Source of the DNA: Acidimicrobiia bacterium
GTDB taxonomy: Bacteria; Actinomycetota; Acidimicrobiia; Spongiisociales; Spongiisociaceae
DNA length: 64,000 bases
Direction of reading: 5' to 3'
Assembly (NCBI GenBank): GCA_011523635.1
Contig: WTGI01000087.1
Location: 103,133 to 167,132 of the forward strand
Below are positions 50,219-59,205 of the stretch, piece by piece. How positions within the stretch are numbered: the first letter of the stretch is position 1; every line of letters begins with the position of its first letter. The translations under genes and the position numbers were made by a program. The notes below the pieces were generated by a model that worked only from the letters and a program-made list of their open reading frames with translations, made no database searches and had not been told where the DNA came from.

Positions 50219-51820
50219 ATGGCACATCCCCGACTCGAAATCTACGACACCACCCTGCGCGACGGGGCGCAGCAGGAAGGCATCTCGCTGACCGTCTCCG
50301 ACAAGCTGCGGATCGCCGCCCTGCTGGACGACCTCGGCGTCGGCTATATCGAGGGTGGTTGGCCCGGGGCCAACCCGAAGGACAGCGAGTTCTTCAAGCG
50401 GGCACGTTCCGAACTCAACCTCCGGACCGCCTCCCTCACTGCGTTCGGCGCCACCCGCCGGCCCCGCCGCTCTGTCGAGGGCGATCCGCAGATGCTCAAC
50501 CTGCTCGAAGCGGAGACAGACGTGGTCTGCATCGTTGGGAAGGCGTGGGACTACCACGTCCGGGAAGCCCTACTGACGGACCTCGACGACGGCGTCGCGA
50601 TGGTGGCCGAATCGGTGGCGTACCTGAGACGCCACGGCCGGCGCGTCTTCTTCGACGCGGAGCATTTCTTCGACGGCTACCGGTCGAACCCCGACTTCGC
50701 AATCCGAGTGCTCCGCGCCGCACTCGAGGAGGGCGCCGAGCGCCTGGTCCTGTGCGATACCAACGGAGGGCGCCTGCTGCCCGACATCGCCGCCGCCATC
50801 GACCAGGTCCAGCAGGCCCTTCCGGACGCCGAACTAGGTGTGCATTTCCACAACGATGCCGGCTGTGCGGTGGCCTCGTCGCTGACCGCCGTCGAGATGG
50901 GCATCCGCCAGGTGCAGGGGTGCATCAACGGCTACGGAGAGCGCACCGGCAACGCCGACCTCTCCACCATCCTCCCCGACCTGGTGCTGAAGATGGGAGT
51001 CCCGGTACTTGAACCGGGCCGGCTCAAGATCTTGTCGCCCATCTCCCACCACATCGCAGAGATCGTGAACGTCAGCCTCGACCCCCACAGTCCGTTCGTC
51101 GGCGCGTCGGCCTTCACCCACAAGGCCGGCTTGCACACCTCGGCGCTGGCCCGGCGTCCCGACGCCTACGAGCACCAGGACCCGGCTCAGGTAGGCAACC
51201 GGACACGCACCGTGGTCTCGGAGCTTTCGGGCCGCTCGACCGTACTCGCCAAGGCCCGGGACCTGGGCATCGCGCTCACTGGCGCCCAGGCCGCCGAGGT
51301 GCTGGACGAGATCAAGCACATGGAGAACCGGGGATACCACTTCGAGGCGGCTGACGGATCCTTCGAGTTGATGCTGAGGCAGGCCGCCGGATGGTCGCAT
51401 GACTATTTCGAGTTGGAGTCGTTCCGCGTCTCGACCGAGCACCGATCCGATGCGCTGGTCATGGCGGAGGCTACGGTCAAGATCGTGATCAGGGGCGAGC
51501 GGGTGATAAGGACCGGCGAGGGCAACGGGCCGGTCAACGCCCTCGACCATGCCGTTAGGGAAGCACTCAAGCACCACTATCCCCAGCTCGACACGCTGCG
51601 CCTCACCAACTACAACGTGCGCGTCCTGGACGCCACCGCCTCGACGGCCGCTGTCGTGAGGGTCTTCATCGAGATGAGCGACGGCCCGTCGACCTGGGGC
51701 TCCATCGGGGTGCACGAGAACGTCATCGAAGCCACGTGGGAGGCGATGGCGGACGGGATCGTCATCGGCCTGCTCCGGGCCGGCGCGGAACCGGCCGGCG
51801 CGAGCAGCAGCCGACCGTGA
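50219..51820 (+). CDS. cimA: Citramalate synthase
   Basis: 533 residues, HMG-CoA lyase-like barrel: IYDTTLRDGAQQEGISL at 8-24, FFDAEHFFDGYRSNPDF near 143, GVHFHNDAGCAVASSL with the metal-binding His-x-His, and a C-terminal LeuA-type regulatory domain. The AEHFFDG block and the absence of the IPMS signature separate it from LeuA and homocitrate synthase. It condenses pyruvate and acetyl-CoA to (R)-citramalate, opening the threonine-independent isoleucine route. ATG 50219 follows GGGAGGGAGG by seven bases. The attenuator upstream suggests control by isoleucine; hisN overlaps its end. Confidence 0.93.
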   Translation: MAHPRLEIYDTTLRDGAQQEGISLTVSDKLRIAALLDDLGVGYIEGGWPGANPKDSEFFKRARSELNLRTASLTAFGATRRPRRSVEGDPQMLNLLEAETDVVCIVGKAWDYHVREALLTDLDDGVAMVAESVAYLRRHGRRVFFDAEHFFDGYRSNPDFAIRVLRAALEEGAERLVLCDTNGGRLLPDIAAAIDQVQQALPDAELGVHFHNDAGCAVASSLTAVEMGIRQVQGCINGYGERTGNADLSTILPDLVLKMGVPVLEPGRLKILSPISHHIAEIVNVSLDPHSPFVGASAFTHKAGLHTSALARRPDAYEHQDPAQVGNRTRTVVSELSGRSTVLAKARDLGIALTGAQAAEVLDEIKHMENRGYHFEAADGSFELMLRQAAGWSHDYFELESFRVSTEHRSDALVMAEATVKIVIRGERVIRTGEGNGPVNALDHAVREALKHHYPQLDTLRLTNYNVRVLDATASTAAVVRVFIEMSDGPSTWGSIGVHENVIEATWEAMADGIVIGLLRAGAEPAGASSSRP

Positions 51821-52611
51821 GCCGGTCAGCCGGACCTCCGGTCGAGGAGTCGCTGTTCAGCCAGGCCGTCCACCTGGCCCGGCTGGCCGGAAAACTCACC
51901 CTGCGTTGGTATGACGGGTCCACAGAGGTGATGGTCAAGGGGGACGGGAGCCCGGTTACGGAGGCGGACCGGGCGGCAGAGCGGCTCCTCCGCACCGAGA
52001 TCGCCCGGCTCTTCCCCGACGACGGGATCGTGGGGGAAGAGTTCGCCGACACCACCGGGTCGTCAGGACGCACCTGGTTCATCGACCCCATCGACGGCAC
52101 CCAGTCCTTCATCCGGGGCGTCCCGCTGTTCGCGACGCTCCTCGCTCTCGAGGACGAGCACGGCGTGGCTGTGGGAGTCATAGACCTCCCCGCCCTCGGC
52201 GAGACCATGGCGGCCGGCCGGGGCCGGGGTTGCTACCTGAACGAACGCGCTGTATCGGTACGCCGCCGGTCCGACCTGGAGGGCGCCGCACTGTGCACCA
52301 GCGGGTTCGACCTGCTTCCCCCGGACATGGCCGAACGCCTCCAGGCCGGGCCGATGATGCTGCGGGGATGGGGCGACGCCTACGGTTACAGCCTGGTGGC
52401 CTCGGGGCGGGTGGACGTCATGCTCGACCCGATCGTCAACCCATGGGACGTGGCGCCGATGGTTGTCATCCTCTCGGAGGCCGGCGGCAGGTTCACAGAC
52501 CTATCCGGAGAACCATCCTTCCGGTCCGGAACCGGGCTGGCGACCAACGGGGACATCCACGATGCCGTCCTCGACCTCGTCACCGGTCGATCAGCCGCCG
52601 GTCGCCCGTAA
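51817..52611 (+). CDS. hisN: Histidinol-phosphatase HisN / inositol-monophosphatase family
   Basis: 264 residues of the metal-dependent IMPase fold: GEEFAD, FIDPIDGTQSF with the DPIDGT signature, and NPWDVAPMVVILSEAGG with the second Asp. In actinobacteria this clade includes the histidinol-phosphate phosphatase HisN; inositol or fructose bisphosphate substrates cannot be excluded. GTG 51817 overlaps the cimA stop (GTGA), so it shares the transcript and possibly the attenuator control. Confidence 0.85.
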   Translation: MSRSAGPPVEESLFSQAVHLARLAGKLTLRWYDGSTEVMVKGDGSPVTEADRAAERLLRTEIARLFPDDGIVGEEFADTTGSSGRTWFIDPIDGTQSFIRGVPLFATLLALEDEHGVAVGVIDLPALGETMAAGRGRGCYLNERAVSVRRRSDLEGAALCTSGFDLLPPDMAERLQAGPMMLRGWGDAYGYSLVASGRVDVMLDPIVNPWDVAPMVVILSEAGGRFTDLSGEPSFRSGTGLATNGDIHDAVLDLVTGRSAAGRP

Positions 52612-52624
52612 CCGAGCAGCCCCC

Positions 52625-53164
52625 CTACCGGTACGGCTCCAGGCCGATCAGCCGGCGAACCATGCGAGCCGTCGCTCCCCACAGGGTGTCGCCGTCGAGG
52701 TCGAACATGTACACCTGGTGGCCCCTCCAGGACTTGCTCCGCCAGCAGGTCTCGTCAAGTAGGGAACCTACTGTCGGAGTATGGATCCGATCCACTTCGT
52801 TCGGATCGGGTCGCAGCCTGGGCACTCCGGCGAGCTTTCCGACCACGGGCACCACCAGGAGCGGATAGCTCACGGTATGGATGGCGGGCAGGTAGCCGAG
52901 CACCTCGACCGTGTCCGGATCGATACCCACCTCTTCGCGGGCTTCGCGAAGGGCGGTGTCGAGGGGCCTCTCCCCCGGCTCCGGCTTGCCGCCGGGAAAG
53001 GCGACATCCCCACCGTGAGTGGGCATGTGGAGCGGACGACGGATCAGGACCAGCCTGAAGTCGTCTCGGTCCTCGTACACAGGGGCCAGTACCGCCGCCT
53101 GCCGGGTTCCGTACCCGGTCGGCGGCTCAGGCAGCAGCCGGGCGGGACTCCAGGGATGGTCCAT
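52625..53164 (-). CDS. NUDIX hydrolase, CoA pyrophosphatase type
   Basis: 179 residues from ATG 53164, an uncertain choice since longer readings up to 53350 are open. The UPF0035/CoAse pattern is HGGDVAFPGGKPEPGE and the Nudix helix continues ALREAREEVGI. Cleaves the pyrophosphate in CoA and its derivatives. It converges on hisN with 13 bases between the stops. Confidence 0.85.
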   Translation of the reverse strand: MDHPWSPARLLPEPPTGYGTRQAAVLAPVYEDRDDFRLVLIRRPLHMPTHGGDVAFPGGKPEPGERPLDTALREAREEVGIDPDTVEVLGYLPAIHTVSYPLLVVPVVGKLAGVPRLRPDPNEVDRIHTPTVGSLLDETCWRSKSWRGHQVYMFDLDGDTLWGATARMVRRLIGLEPYR

Positions 53165-53348
53165 CAGCGACAGCTCGGGAAGTACGGGGAACCCCGTGCA
53201 AAGAGGTGCGCGCAGTAGCCGGGAACCGTCATCCCGGACAGTTTGCCACGGGCGAAACCAACCCGAGTTCGCTTCGGAACGTCCTCCCGGCCATGCTGCC
53301 CACCGAATAGCGCTTCGTCGCTCCGGACGGGATAGGCTCGCGATTGCC

Positions 53349-53984
53349 ATGCGAATCCCGGCCCGAGACCTGTTACCCCCGCTGGAGCGCTACACGGAAC
53401 GCTTACTGATCCGGCCCTTCAGGCGGCGTGACATCGAAGCCCTCTACGCCGCGGTACGAGAGTCCCAGGCGGAGTTGGCCGAATACCTTCCCTGGGCCAC
53501 CAAGGCCTTCACGCGTGCGGGGGCGGCCGGCTTCGTCAGGGAGAGCATGCGCTCGTGGCGAGAGGGCAAGGCCTACGACTTCTCGATCCGGCTCCAGGAG
53601 AGGCCTGAGCGCCACGTCGGCAACATCAGCATCTGGCATGTCTCCCGAAGCTCGCGGTCCGGCGAGATCGGCTACTGGATCCGCACGGAGGACACGGGCC
53701 GGGGCATCGCCACCGAAGCCACCCATGAGGCACTCCGGATCGGGTTCGGAGAACTGTCCATGCACCGCATGGTCCTGCGGGTAGCGGTGGGCAACAAGGC
53801 CAGCGAGAGGGTGGCCACCAAACTCGGGTTCGTGCGCGAAGGGGTCCTACGAGAGGAGATTCAGGTGGGCGGTCGCTGGATGGACCACTCGGTCTGGGGC
53901 CTCCTCGACTACGAGTACCGGCGCCTGGCCCGGACCGACTTCAGGGTGGAGAACCCGGACTCCGGCGACCCGGATCGTCGATAG
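53349..53984 (+). CDS. GNAT acetyltransferase (RimJ/RimL-like)
   Basis: 211 residues. ERLLIRPFRRRDIEALYAA at the start, the acetyl-CoA-binding P-loop GRGIATEATHEALRIGF, and RVAVGNKASERVATKLGF, typical of N-acetyltransferases of ribosomal-protein or aminoacyl type. Substrate unknown. ATG 53349 is chosen on homology; a longer reading overlaps the divergent NUDIX gene. Ends inside a strong hairpin. Confidence 0.86.
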   Translation: MRIPARDLLPPLERYTERLLIRPFRRRDIEALYAAVRESQAELAEYLPWATKAFTRAGAAGFVRESMRSWREGKAYDFSIRLQERPERHVGNISIWHVSRSSRSGEIGYWIRTEDTGRGIATEATHEALRIGFGELSMHRMVLRVAVGNKASERVATKLGFVREGVLREEIQVGGRWMDHSVWGLLDYEYRRLARTDFRVENPDSGDPDRR

Positions 53985-54013
53985 GCCAGGACACGATGAC
54001 TGCCTGGCCTATC
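53980..54013. terminator. Bidirectional hairpin between GNAT and HTH genes
   Basis: GATAGGCCAGG (53980-53990) is perfectly complementary to CCTGGCCTATC (54003-54013), 11 pairs, loop of 12. It includes the GNAT stop codon (53982-53984) and precedes the convergent HTH gene end at 54029. No strong T-run follows, so Rho-independent function is probable, not proven. Confidence 0.7.
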
Positions 54014-54028
54014 CACTAACGAGCCTTA

Positions 54029-54226
54029 TCAGCTGCCTTCGGTGCTCGCCGGATGGGCCCGGACGAAGTCCAGCACCTCGCTACGGAAGAACTTGAAGGT
54101 CCTACCGCCCGGAAGGCGATAAGCGGGAAGGCGGCCTTCCCTCGCGTACTTCCGGATCATCTGGACATCCATGCCCAGAAGGTCGGCCACCTCGTTGGCG
54201 CCGAGAATCTTGTCTTCGCTTTGCAT
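54029..54226 (-). CDS. BldC/excisionase-like helix-turn-helix protein
   Basis: 65 residues, all of them one MerR-like winged helix: ANEVADLLGMDVQMIRKYAREGRLPAYRLPGGRTFKF. Similar in size and fold to BldC and to phage excisionases (HTH_17). No effector domain. SD AAGGAAG precedes the ATG at 54226; the longer frame to 54391 is not used. Divergent from the MFS transporter, with a clear promoter in between. Confidence 0.82.
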   Translation of the reverse strand: MQSEDKILGANEVADLLGMDVQMIRKYAREGRLPAYRLPGGRTFKFFRSEVLDFVRAHPASTEGS

Positions 54227-54327
54227 CAGCCCGCTTCCTTGGTCGGATACCATGCCGGTTACAAGTCGTGACCCGAGACGCCTCTGACCTCGTCGGTCAA
54301 AGCCCGCCTCTCGTGGGTAACTAGGGT

Positions 54328-54357
54328 AGTTTAGCGTAATTCTATGACTATTGCCAA
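54328..54357 (-). promoter_or_regulatory. Promoter of the BldC-like gene
   Basis: On the minus strand TTGGCA (54352-54357) and TAAACT (54328-54333) are 18 bases apart in an A/T-rich window. Transcription would start near 54321 and give a leader of about 95 bases. Confidence 0.45.
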
Positions 54358-54410
54358 CAATAGGCTCGAAGAGGCACGCCAAGGAGCGCAAACATACCGG
54401 AAATGTACGA

Positions 54411-55859
54411 ATGACCAGGCTCTTTAGAGCTTACGACCGGGCTCGCGTCGTCTATACGATAACGATCTTCGTGGTCCTGGCCTCACTGGACAACGCTGCA
54501 ATCGCGCTCTATCCGGTACTCACGAACGTAATAGCCGCCGACCTCGGAGAGAGCCGGGCCAGCGTGGCGCTGGTCACCGCCCTGATCATCCTCGTAACCG
54601 CTCTGACGGCGGTGGGCTGGGGATACATCGGGGATCGGTCGCGGCGCAAGCCCTTACTCTTCTGGGCCACCCTGGCATGGAGCGGTGGGTTGGTGCTGGT
54701 AGCCAGGTCCGGCTCCCTCACCGAACTGGCTCTGTGGTCGGTCCTGGTCGGCGCCGGCCTTGGCGCCATAGCCTCGGTCGGATTCTCGGTGATCTCCGAC
54801 TTCATCCCTCCGGGGCGCCGAGGTCTGGCCATGAGCTTCTGGGGCCTGTCCCAGGGCGCCGGGGGCTTCTTCGGCATCCTGGTGGGCGGCGTCCTGGGGG
54901 CATCCGACTGGAGGCGGCCGTTCATCGGGTTGGCATTGATCGCGGCCGCGGTCGCTCTGCTGTACCTGACGACCGCCGAAGCGCACCGGGGCCGGGCGGA
55001 GCCGGAACTGGCCGAGGCGCTGGCCGCCGGGGGAACCTACGAGTACCGCATCGAGCGATCCGACATGAAGAAGCTCTGGAAGATCCGAACCAACCCGTGG
55101 CTCGTACTACAGGGCCTGACCGCCCAGCTGGCGTACGGATCGTTGGTCTGGGTGCCTCTCTTGTACCAGAGCAAGGTCGAGGCCGACGGCTACGACCTAG
55201 CCACCGCCACGGCGGTAGGAGCTGTCTTCGGCGCCATCTTCCAACTGGGCGGGCTTGCCTCCATCCTGGCGGGACATCTGGGCGACCGCCTGCAGCGCAG
55301 GACCGCCCGGGCTCGAGCCGCCATCTCGGCAACCGGCATCCTGGGCGCCATCCCCTTCTTCGTGACGTTCTTCTTCATCCCCTTGCGCGGCCTCGACATC
55401 CCCACGGACCAGGGAAGCATGGCCATCGTCCTGGCCACTCTCGGCAGCGTCGTCACCAACCCGTACGCGGCGAGCGCCTTCCTGCTGATCCTGGTGGCGG
55501 TCATCCTCAGCTCCGCGGACTCCCCCAACTGGTTCGCCCTCATCTCCGACGTGAACCTGCCCGAGCATCGGGGGACCATGTTCGGGATCGCCAACCTTTC
55601 CAACGGGGTGTCGCGGGCGGCCGGGAACGGACTCACCGTTCCGGTGGCCGCGGCGCTCGCTGCCAGCTTCGCGGCGCCGTTGAACTACGCCATCGGCCTG
55701 GCTCTCTTCCAGGTCTTCTTCATCCCGACGGGCCTGTGCTACTGGATGGCGTCCCGAACGTGTCCGGACGACATCGCCCGGGCGCGGGCCGTGCTGGCCG
55801 AGCGGGGGCGCCGGGCCCTCGGCCGGATATCCGACCCGGTTGACGAGACATCCGGCTAG
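54411..55859 (+). CDS. Major facilitator superfamily transporter
   Basis: 482 residues, about twelve membrane helices. The MFS motif A is [15 protein letters not shown] after helix 2, repeated in the second half as [15 protein letters not shown]. The central loop (about 200-225) is hydrophilic. The family includes sugar-phosphate and drug transporters; substrate unknown. ATG 54411 fits best with GGAAA eight bases upstream, although AAGGAG lies at 54381. Its stop leads into infA after 100 bases. Confidence 0.86.
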   Translation: MTRLFRAYDRARVVYTITIFVVLASLDNAAIALYPVLTNVIAADLGESRASVALVTALIILVTALTAVGWGYIGDRSRRKPLLFWATLAWSGGLVLVARSGSLTELALWSVLVGAGLGAIASVGFSVISDFIPPGRRGLAMSFWGLSQGAGGFFGILVGGVLGASDWRRPFIGLALIAAAVALLYLTTAEAHRGRAEPELAEALAAGGTYEYRIERSDMKKLWKIRTNPWLVLQGLTAQLAYGSLVWVPLLYQSKVEADGYDLATATAVGAVFGAIFQLGGLASILAGHLGDRLQRRTARARAAISATGILGAIPFFVTFFFIPLRGLDIPTDQGSMAIVLATLGSVVTNPYAASAFLLILVAVILSSADSPNWFALISDVNLPEHRGTMFGIANLSNGVSRAAGNGLTVPVAAALAASFAAPLNYAIGLALFQVFFIPTGLCYWMASRTCPDDIARARAVLAERGRRALGRISDPVDETSG

Positions 55860-55959
55860 CCCGGCCCTCCAGCGGCAGGCGCCATGCGTTAGCCTTGGCC
55901 GGTCAGGGCCTCAGCACCCCCGGAGCCCGGCCACATACCCGCTAGAGAGAGGACCCTTC

Positions 55960-56181
55960 TTGCCCAAGGATGACGTGCTACGGGTTCAAGGCAGCGTTGT
56001 CGAGACCCTGCCCAACGCCATGTTCAACGTGAAGATCGATGGTGGCCTCGAGGTGCTCGCCCGAGCCTCGGGCAAGATGAGACGGGGACGGTTCATCCGT
56101 ATCCTCCCGGGCGACCGAGTCGACGTGGAGTTGTCCGCCTACGACCCCAGCCGCGGGCGCATCGTCTGGCGATACAAGTAG
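55960..56181 (+). CDS. infA: Translation initiation factor IF-1
   Basis: 73 residues: [20 protein letters not shown] at the start, the OB fold, then [22 protein letters not shown] and the RGRIVWRYK end. The start is TTG at 55960, preceded by AGAGAGGA; using ATG-only starts hides the gene behind an unrelated upstream reading. Prevents premature tRNA binding to the A site. Standing apart from the usual rpmJ-rpsM cluster. Confidence 0.94.
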   Translation: MPKDDVLRVQGSVVETLPNAMFNVKIDGGLEVLARASGKMRRGRFIRILPGDRVDVELSAYDPSRGRIVWRYK

Positions 56182-56182
56182 C

Positions 56183-56217
56183 AGCCGGTTGCTGCGGTAG
56201 CCCGCAAAACACCGGCT
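56183..56217 (+). terminator. Hairpin at the infA/TSUP junction
   Basis: AGCCGGT (56183-56189) with ACCGGCT (56211-56217), loop of 21 bases that itself holds GCAGC/GCTGC and GCGG/CCGC hairpins. Between convergent genes; no T-run. Weak terminator candidate. Confidence 0.4.
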
Positions 56218-56950
56218 ACCAGAACATCATCCTGATAGCCGCCCCCACCGCCGCGACCACCAGCACCCACCTCGCCCACGCCGACCCCTTGCGTACTGCC
56301 AGCCGCGCGGCCAGGTAGGCGCCCGACGAGAACCCGAAGGCCAGGATCACGCCGAGCCGCAGGTCCACGTGCCCGGCCCAGAAGTAGAACGGCAGCGTGA
56401 TCAGCGAGTAGGCGGCGATGATCACCACCTTGGCGCCGTTCCCCCTCAGCATGCTGAACCCGGAGCCGAGCACCAGGGCGGTCAGTAGGAGGATCCCCAC
56501 CCCGATCTGGACGAACCCTCCGTAGAAACCGATGAAGAAGAAGGCGACGGACCGACCGACGGGGCCCAGCCGGGACGGTGCCTCCTCCAGCCACTGCTTG
56601 GTGTTGACCACCGCCGAGACCGCCACCAGCAACAGCACGACCGCAAAAACCCGCTGCATCCCGTCCGGCGGGATCAGGGTGGCGATCCACGCTCCCAGTC
56701 CGGCGCCGGCCAGCACCGGCGGTATCAGCACCGATATCCGGTTCCACGGGACGGAATCTCCCCTCTGGTAACCGGCGATGCCGGCCAGGTTGGCGAACAA
56801 CACCGGCACCCGGTTGGTGCCGTTGGCGATGTTGGCGTCGGACATGAGCGTGAGCAGCGGGATGGTCAGGGCCGATCCCCCGCCGGCGACCGCGTTGATG
56901 AAGCCGGTGGCGAACCCCGCCACCAGGAGTACGACCAGCTCCAGGGTCAC
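56216..56950 (-). CDS. TauE/SafE (TSUP) family permease
   Basis: 244 residues with about eight membrane helices: ELVVLLVAGFATGFINAVAGGGSALTIPLL at the N-terminus carries the family's GGGGS-type loop as AGGGSAL; the second half begins SVAFFFIGFYGGFVQIGVG. Family members export sulfite, sulfoacetate or other small anions. GTG start at 56950, six bases after bpa, so co-transcribed. Confidence 0.87.
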   Translation of the reverse strand: MTLELVVLLVAGFATGFINAVAGGGSALTIPLLTLMSDANIANGTNRVPVLFANLAGIAGYQRGDSVPWNRISVLIPPVLAGAGLGAWIATLIPPDGMQRVFAVVLLLVAVSAVVNTKQWLEEAPSRLGPVGRSVAFFFIGFYGGFVQIGVGILLLTALVLGSGFSMLRGNGAKVVIIAAYSLITLPFYFWAGHVDLRLGVILAFGFSSGAYLAARLAVRKGSAWARWVLVVAAVGAAIRMMFW

Positions 56951-56956
56951 GTACGG

Positions 56957-57436
56957 CTACAGATAGAGGCCGCCTCCGCCATGGTCCTCATCGGAGGGAG
57001 GGCCGCCCCGGATCTGCTTCAGCTGGGCGCGAGCGGCCATCTGCTGGGTCATGATGGCTGCCTGGATGCCGTTGAACAGACCCTCCAGCCAACCGATCAA
57101 CTGAGCCTGAGCCACCCGGATCTCCGCCTGGGTCGGAACTCCCTCGTCCAGAGGGACGAACACTTCGGCCAACTCCTCCCGCAGATCTTCGGTGAGCACC
57201 GTGTGGAGCTGCTCCAGCGTGGCGTCGAAGACCGCCTTCAACCGGGCTCGCCCTTCTTCGTCGAGCGTGGCGGTCCTGACCTCCTCCAGCATGGAGCGGG
57301 TCATGGACGCGATCCGGAGCAACTTGGCGGGCTCCTCGATCCGGTCCGGTTGGTCTTCCTCTTCGGTGGAGGTCTCCACCACCATGAGGCCGCCGGCCGA
57401 TGCCTGAGCGTCGGTGTCCTTGCGGTCATCGGTCAC
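56957..57436 (-). CDS. bpa: Bacterial proteasome activator Bpa (DUF2587)
   Basis: 159 residues: an acidic, disordered N-terminus, then a four-helix bundle (RIASMTRSMLEEV, LEQLHTVLTEDL, PTQAEIRVAQAQLIGWLEGL, AIMTQQMAARAQLKQI) and a Gly-rich tail ending LYL. The terminal hydrophobic-Tyr-x motif docks into the 20S alpha ring and opens the gate without ATP. This implies that a proteasome (prcBA) exists elsewhere. GTG 57436 has GGAGAAG upstream. Cluster order: CDP-alcohol protein, bpa, TSUP. Confidence 0.92.
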   Translation of the reverse strand: MTDDRKDTDAQASAGGLMVVETSTEEEDQPDRIEEPAKLLRIASMTRSMLEEVRTATLDEEGRARLKAVFDATLEQLHTVLTEDLREELAEVFVPLDEGVPTQAEIRVAQAQLIGWLEGLFNGIQAAIMTQQMAARAQLKQIRGGPPSDEDHGGGGLYL

Positions 57437-57544
57437 GGGGTCTTCTCCATGTCGATCGGTGAATGGTACGGAGCGGGAACTCCTGGGGAGAGCGGATTCG
57501 AGACTATCACGATTCCGGACCTTCCCTCCGCTCGCCGCGGATCC

Positions 57545-58138
57545 TCATTCCGCCCAGTCGTCAAGAACCAGGCGACGATCCCGGCCGCGACCCGATACCA
57601 GGCCGGCAAGGCCCGCCCAGAAAGCCGGCAATACCACACCCCAGAATCTCTTCCAGCCCGCCACCAGGAAGACGAGCACATGCAGGACGCCCAACCACCA
57701 CAGGTCAGCCCAGAGGTAGATCGCCGTTAGAAACATCCCGTACTGTACGGCGACTCCCACCATGACCGCGGCGGGATTGGACAGCAGAACCGACATGACC
57801 AGAGCGCCGGCGGCAAGCGGCACGATCACCCACCACGAGAAGTAGCCTCCCAATCCGAGACCGAGACCCACAGCGCTCGCCAGCCAAGCGTCAGCGCGAA
57901 AGTCCCAGTCCTTCAAGCGGGTTTCACGATGAGCCTTGCGAGCCAGCCGCCCGTCCAGAAAGTCCGTCCACCATGCGATCACAACCACCAGGACCGCAGC
58001 GTCCAGGCTGCGATTCGACACCAGCCAGAGCATGATCGGGGCGCTGATCAGGCGCGCCAGCGTGAGCAGGTCGGCGACATCGGCCCGATCGAGTCCGGCC
58101 CCGACCCCGGATGCGTCGCGGTCCATGGTTGCTTCCAT
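57545..58138 (-). CDS. CDP-alcohol phosphatidyltransferase-like membrane protein
   Basis: 197 residues, about six membrane helices, with the CDP-alcohol motif starting WWTDFLDGRLAR. The latter half of the motif is altered: where the family has G-x3-D-x3-D, this protein has TRLKDWDFRAD, with Lys for Gly and a spacer one residue short. The four Asp residues remain. It may make a phospholipid with an unusual acceptor or be inactive. ATG 58138. Upstream of bpa by about 108 bases. Confidence 0.75.
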   Translation of the reverse strand: MEATMDRDASGVGAGLDRADVADLLTLARLISAPIMLWLVSNRSLDAAVLVVVIAWWTDFLDGRLARKAHRETRLKDWDFRADAWLASAVGLGLGLGGYFSWWVIVPLAAGALVMSVLLSNPAAVMVGVAVQYGMFLTAIYLWADLWWLGVLHVLVFLVAGWKRFWGVVLPAFWAGLAGLVSGRGRDRRLVLDDWAE

Positions 58139-58252
58139 CCGCTATCGGTGCCACGAATCATATAAACGAGCATCGGCCTACGGGAGCTTCCCCGAGCCCG
58201 CTCAGTGGCGCCGCTACCATCTGTTGCCCCCATCCGGCCCGTCACCTAGCCA

Positions 58253-58325
58253 GCCCGCGTAGCTCAGGGGATAGAGCAACCGCCTCCTAAGCGGTAGGTC
58301 GCAGGTTCGAATCCTGCCGCGGGCG
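58253..58325 (+). tRNA. tRNA-Arg (anticodon CCU)
   Basis: The cloverleaf folds fully: acceptor GCCCGCG / CGCGGGC, D arm GCTC / GAGC, anticodon stem ACCGC / GCGGT with loop CTCCTAA, T arm GCAGG / CCTGC with TTCGAAT, discriminator G. Anticodon CCU reads AGG. CCA is not encoded. No matching direct repeat of its 3' end was seen downstream, so no att site is claimed. Confidence 0.96.
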
Positions 58326-58410
58326 CGGCCTCCACCACGACAACAACACGGCGGAGCGCCGCAGACGGACGTGTCGAGCGGTAGCAGCAGGGATCACGAG
58401 GTGAGCCGTA

Positions 58411-59205
58411 GTGGGTGACGTCAGCTTCGATCGGATCGCAGACCAGTTTGATTCCGACATCTATGGCTCCACCAAGGGTGCCGTCAGACTCGCCGTCCTC
58501 TGGAGCGTGCTGCGCGAAGATGTGCCGGGATTGGCTGATCAGCCGATGCGCATCCTTGATGCCGGAGGCGGATCAGGGCATATGGCAGTACGGCTGGCCG
58601 GCCTGGGCCATTCGGTGGTCCTGTGTGATATCTCTGAGGAGATGCTCGCCAAGGCGGCCATAAGAGCCGCAGAGGCCGGAGTCGCGGACGCGATCGATAT
58701 CCGCCATCTGTCGATTCAGGGGTACGCGGATATCGCAGACGAGAGGTTCGATCTCGTTCTGTGTCACGCAGTCCTCGAGTGGTTGGACGATCCGAAGTCT
58801 GTCGTTGGAGATCTGGCGCGGCTGGTGAAGCAAGGAGGTCACCTTTCTGTGATGTTCTACAACCGCTTCGCTTCGCTCCTCAAGCGAACCCTCGCCGGTG
58901 ACTTCGAAGCTGCCCTCGCGGACTATCGGACCGGCCCGATCAGGCGCGGGTGGGGAGAAGGCGCGACCGCCCTGGACAACGAAACGGTGGTTTCGTGGCT
59001 CGAAGACCACGAGCTGGAAGTGACTGCTAGGGCGGGCATCCGGATCTTCCACGATCACCTGGTCGATGAACTACGTGGACCGCAGACGCTCACTCAGCTC
59101 ATCGAGTTGGAGAAGGCGGTTTGCCGGTCCGAACCCTTCGCGTCACTCGGTCAACACACCCACCTGACCTGCCGACGGGTTGGACCACCTGCAGAGCACG
59201 CGTGA
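58411..59205 (+). CDS. cmoM: CmoM-like tRNA cmo5U methyltransferase
   Basis: 264 residues matching E. coli CmoM (YecP) along its length as recalled: IYGSTKG.VRLAVLW near 18, SAM motif LDAGGGSGHMAVRLA, HAVLEWLDDPKSV, VMFYNRFASLLKR and IFHDHLVDEL. CmoM esterifies 5-carboxymethoxyuridine at U34. It is mainly known in gammaproteobacteria, and the substrate requires CmoB, not seen here. Base composition looks less GC-rich than its neighbours. GTG 58411 follows GAGGTG. Confidence 0.75.
   Translation: MGDVSFDRIADQFDSDIYGSTKGAVRLAVLWSVLREDVPGLADQPMRILDAGGGSGHMAVRLAGLGHSVVLCDISEEMLAKAAIRAAEAGVADAIDIRHLSIQGYADIADERFDLVLCHAVLEWLDDPKSVVGDLARLVKQGGHLSVMFYNRFASLLKRTLAGDFEAALADYRTGPIRRGWGEGATALDNETVVSWLEDHELEVTARAGIRIFHDHLVDELRGPQTLTQLIELEKAVCRSEPFASLGQHTHLTCRRVGPPAEHA

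Noticed and set aside
58300..58325. attB-type site in the tRNA-Arg 3' end
   Set aside because: No direct repeat of these bases was found downstream to 62 kb and no integrase is present.
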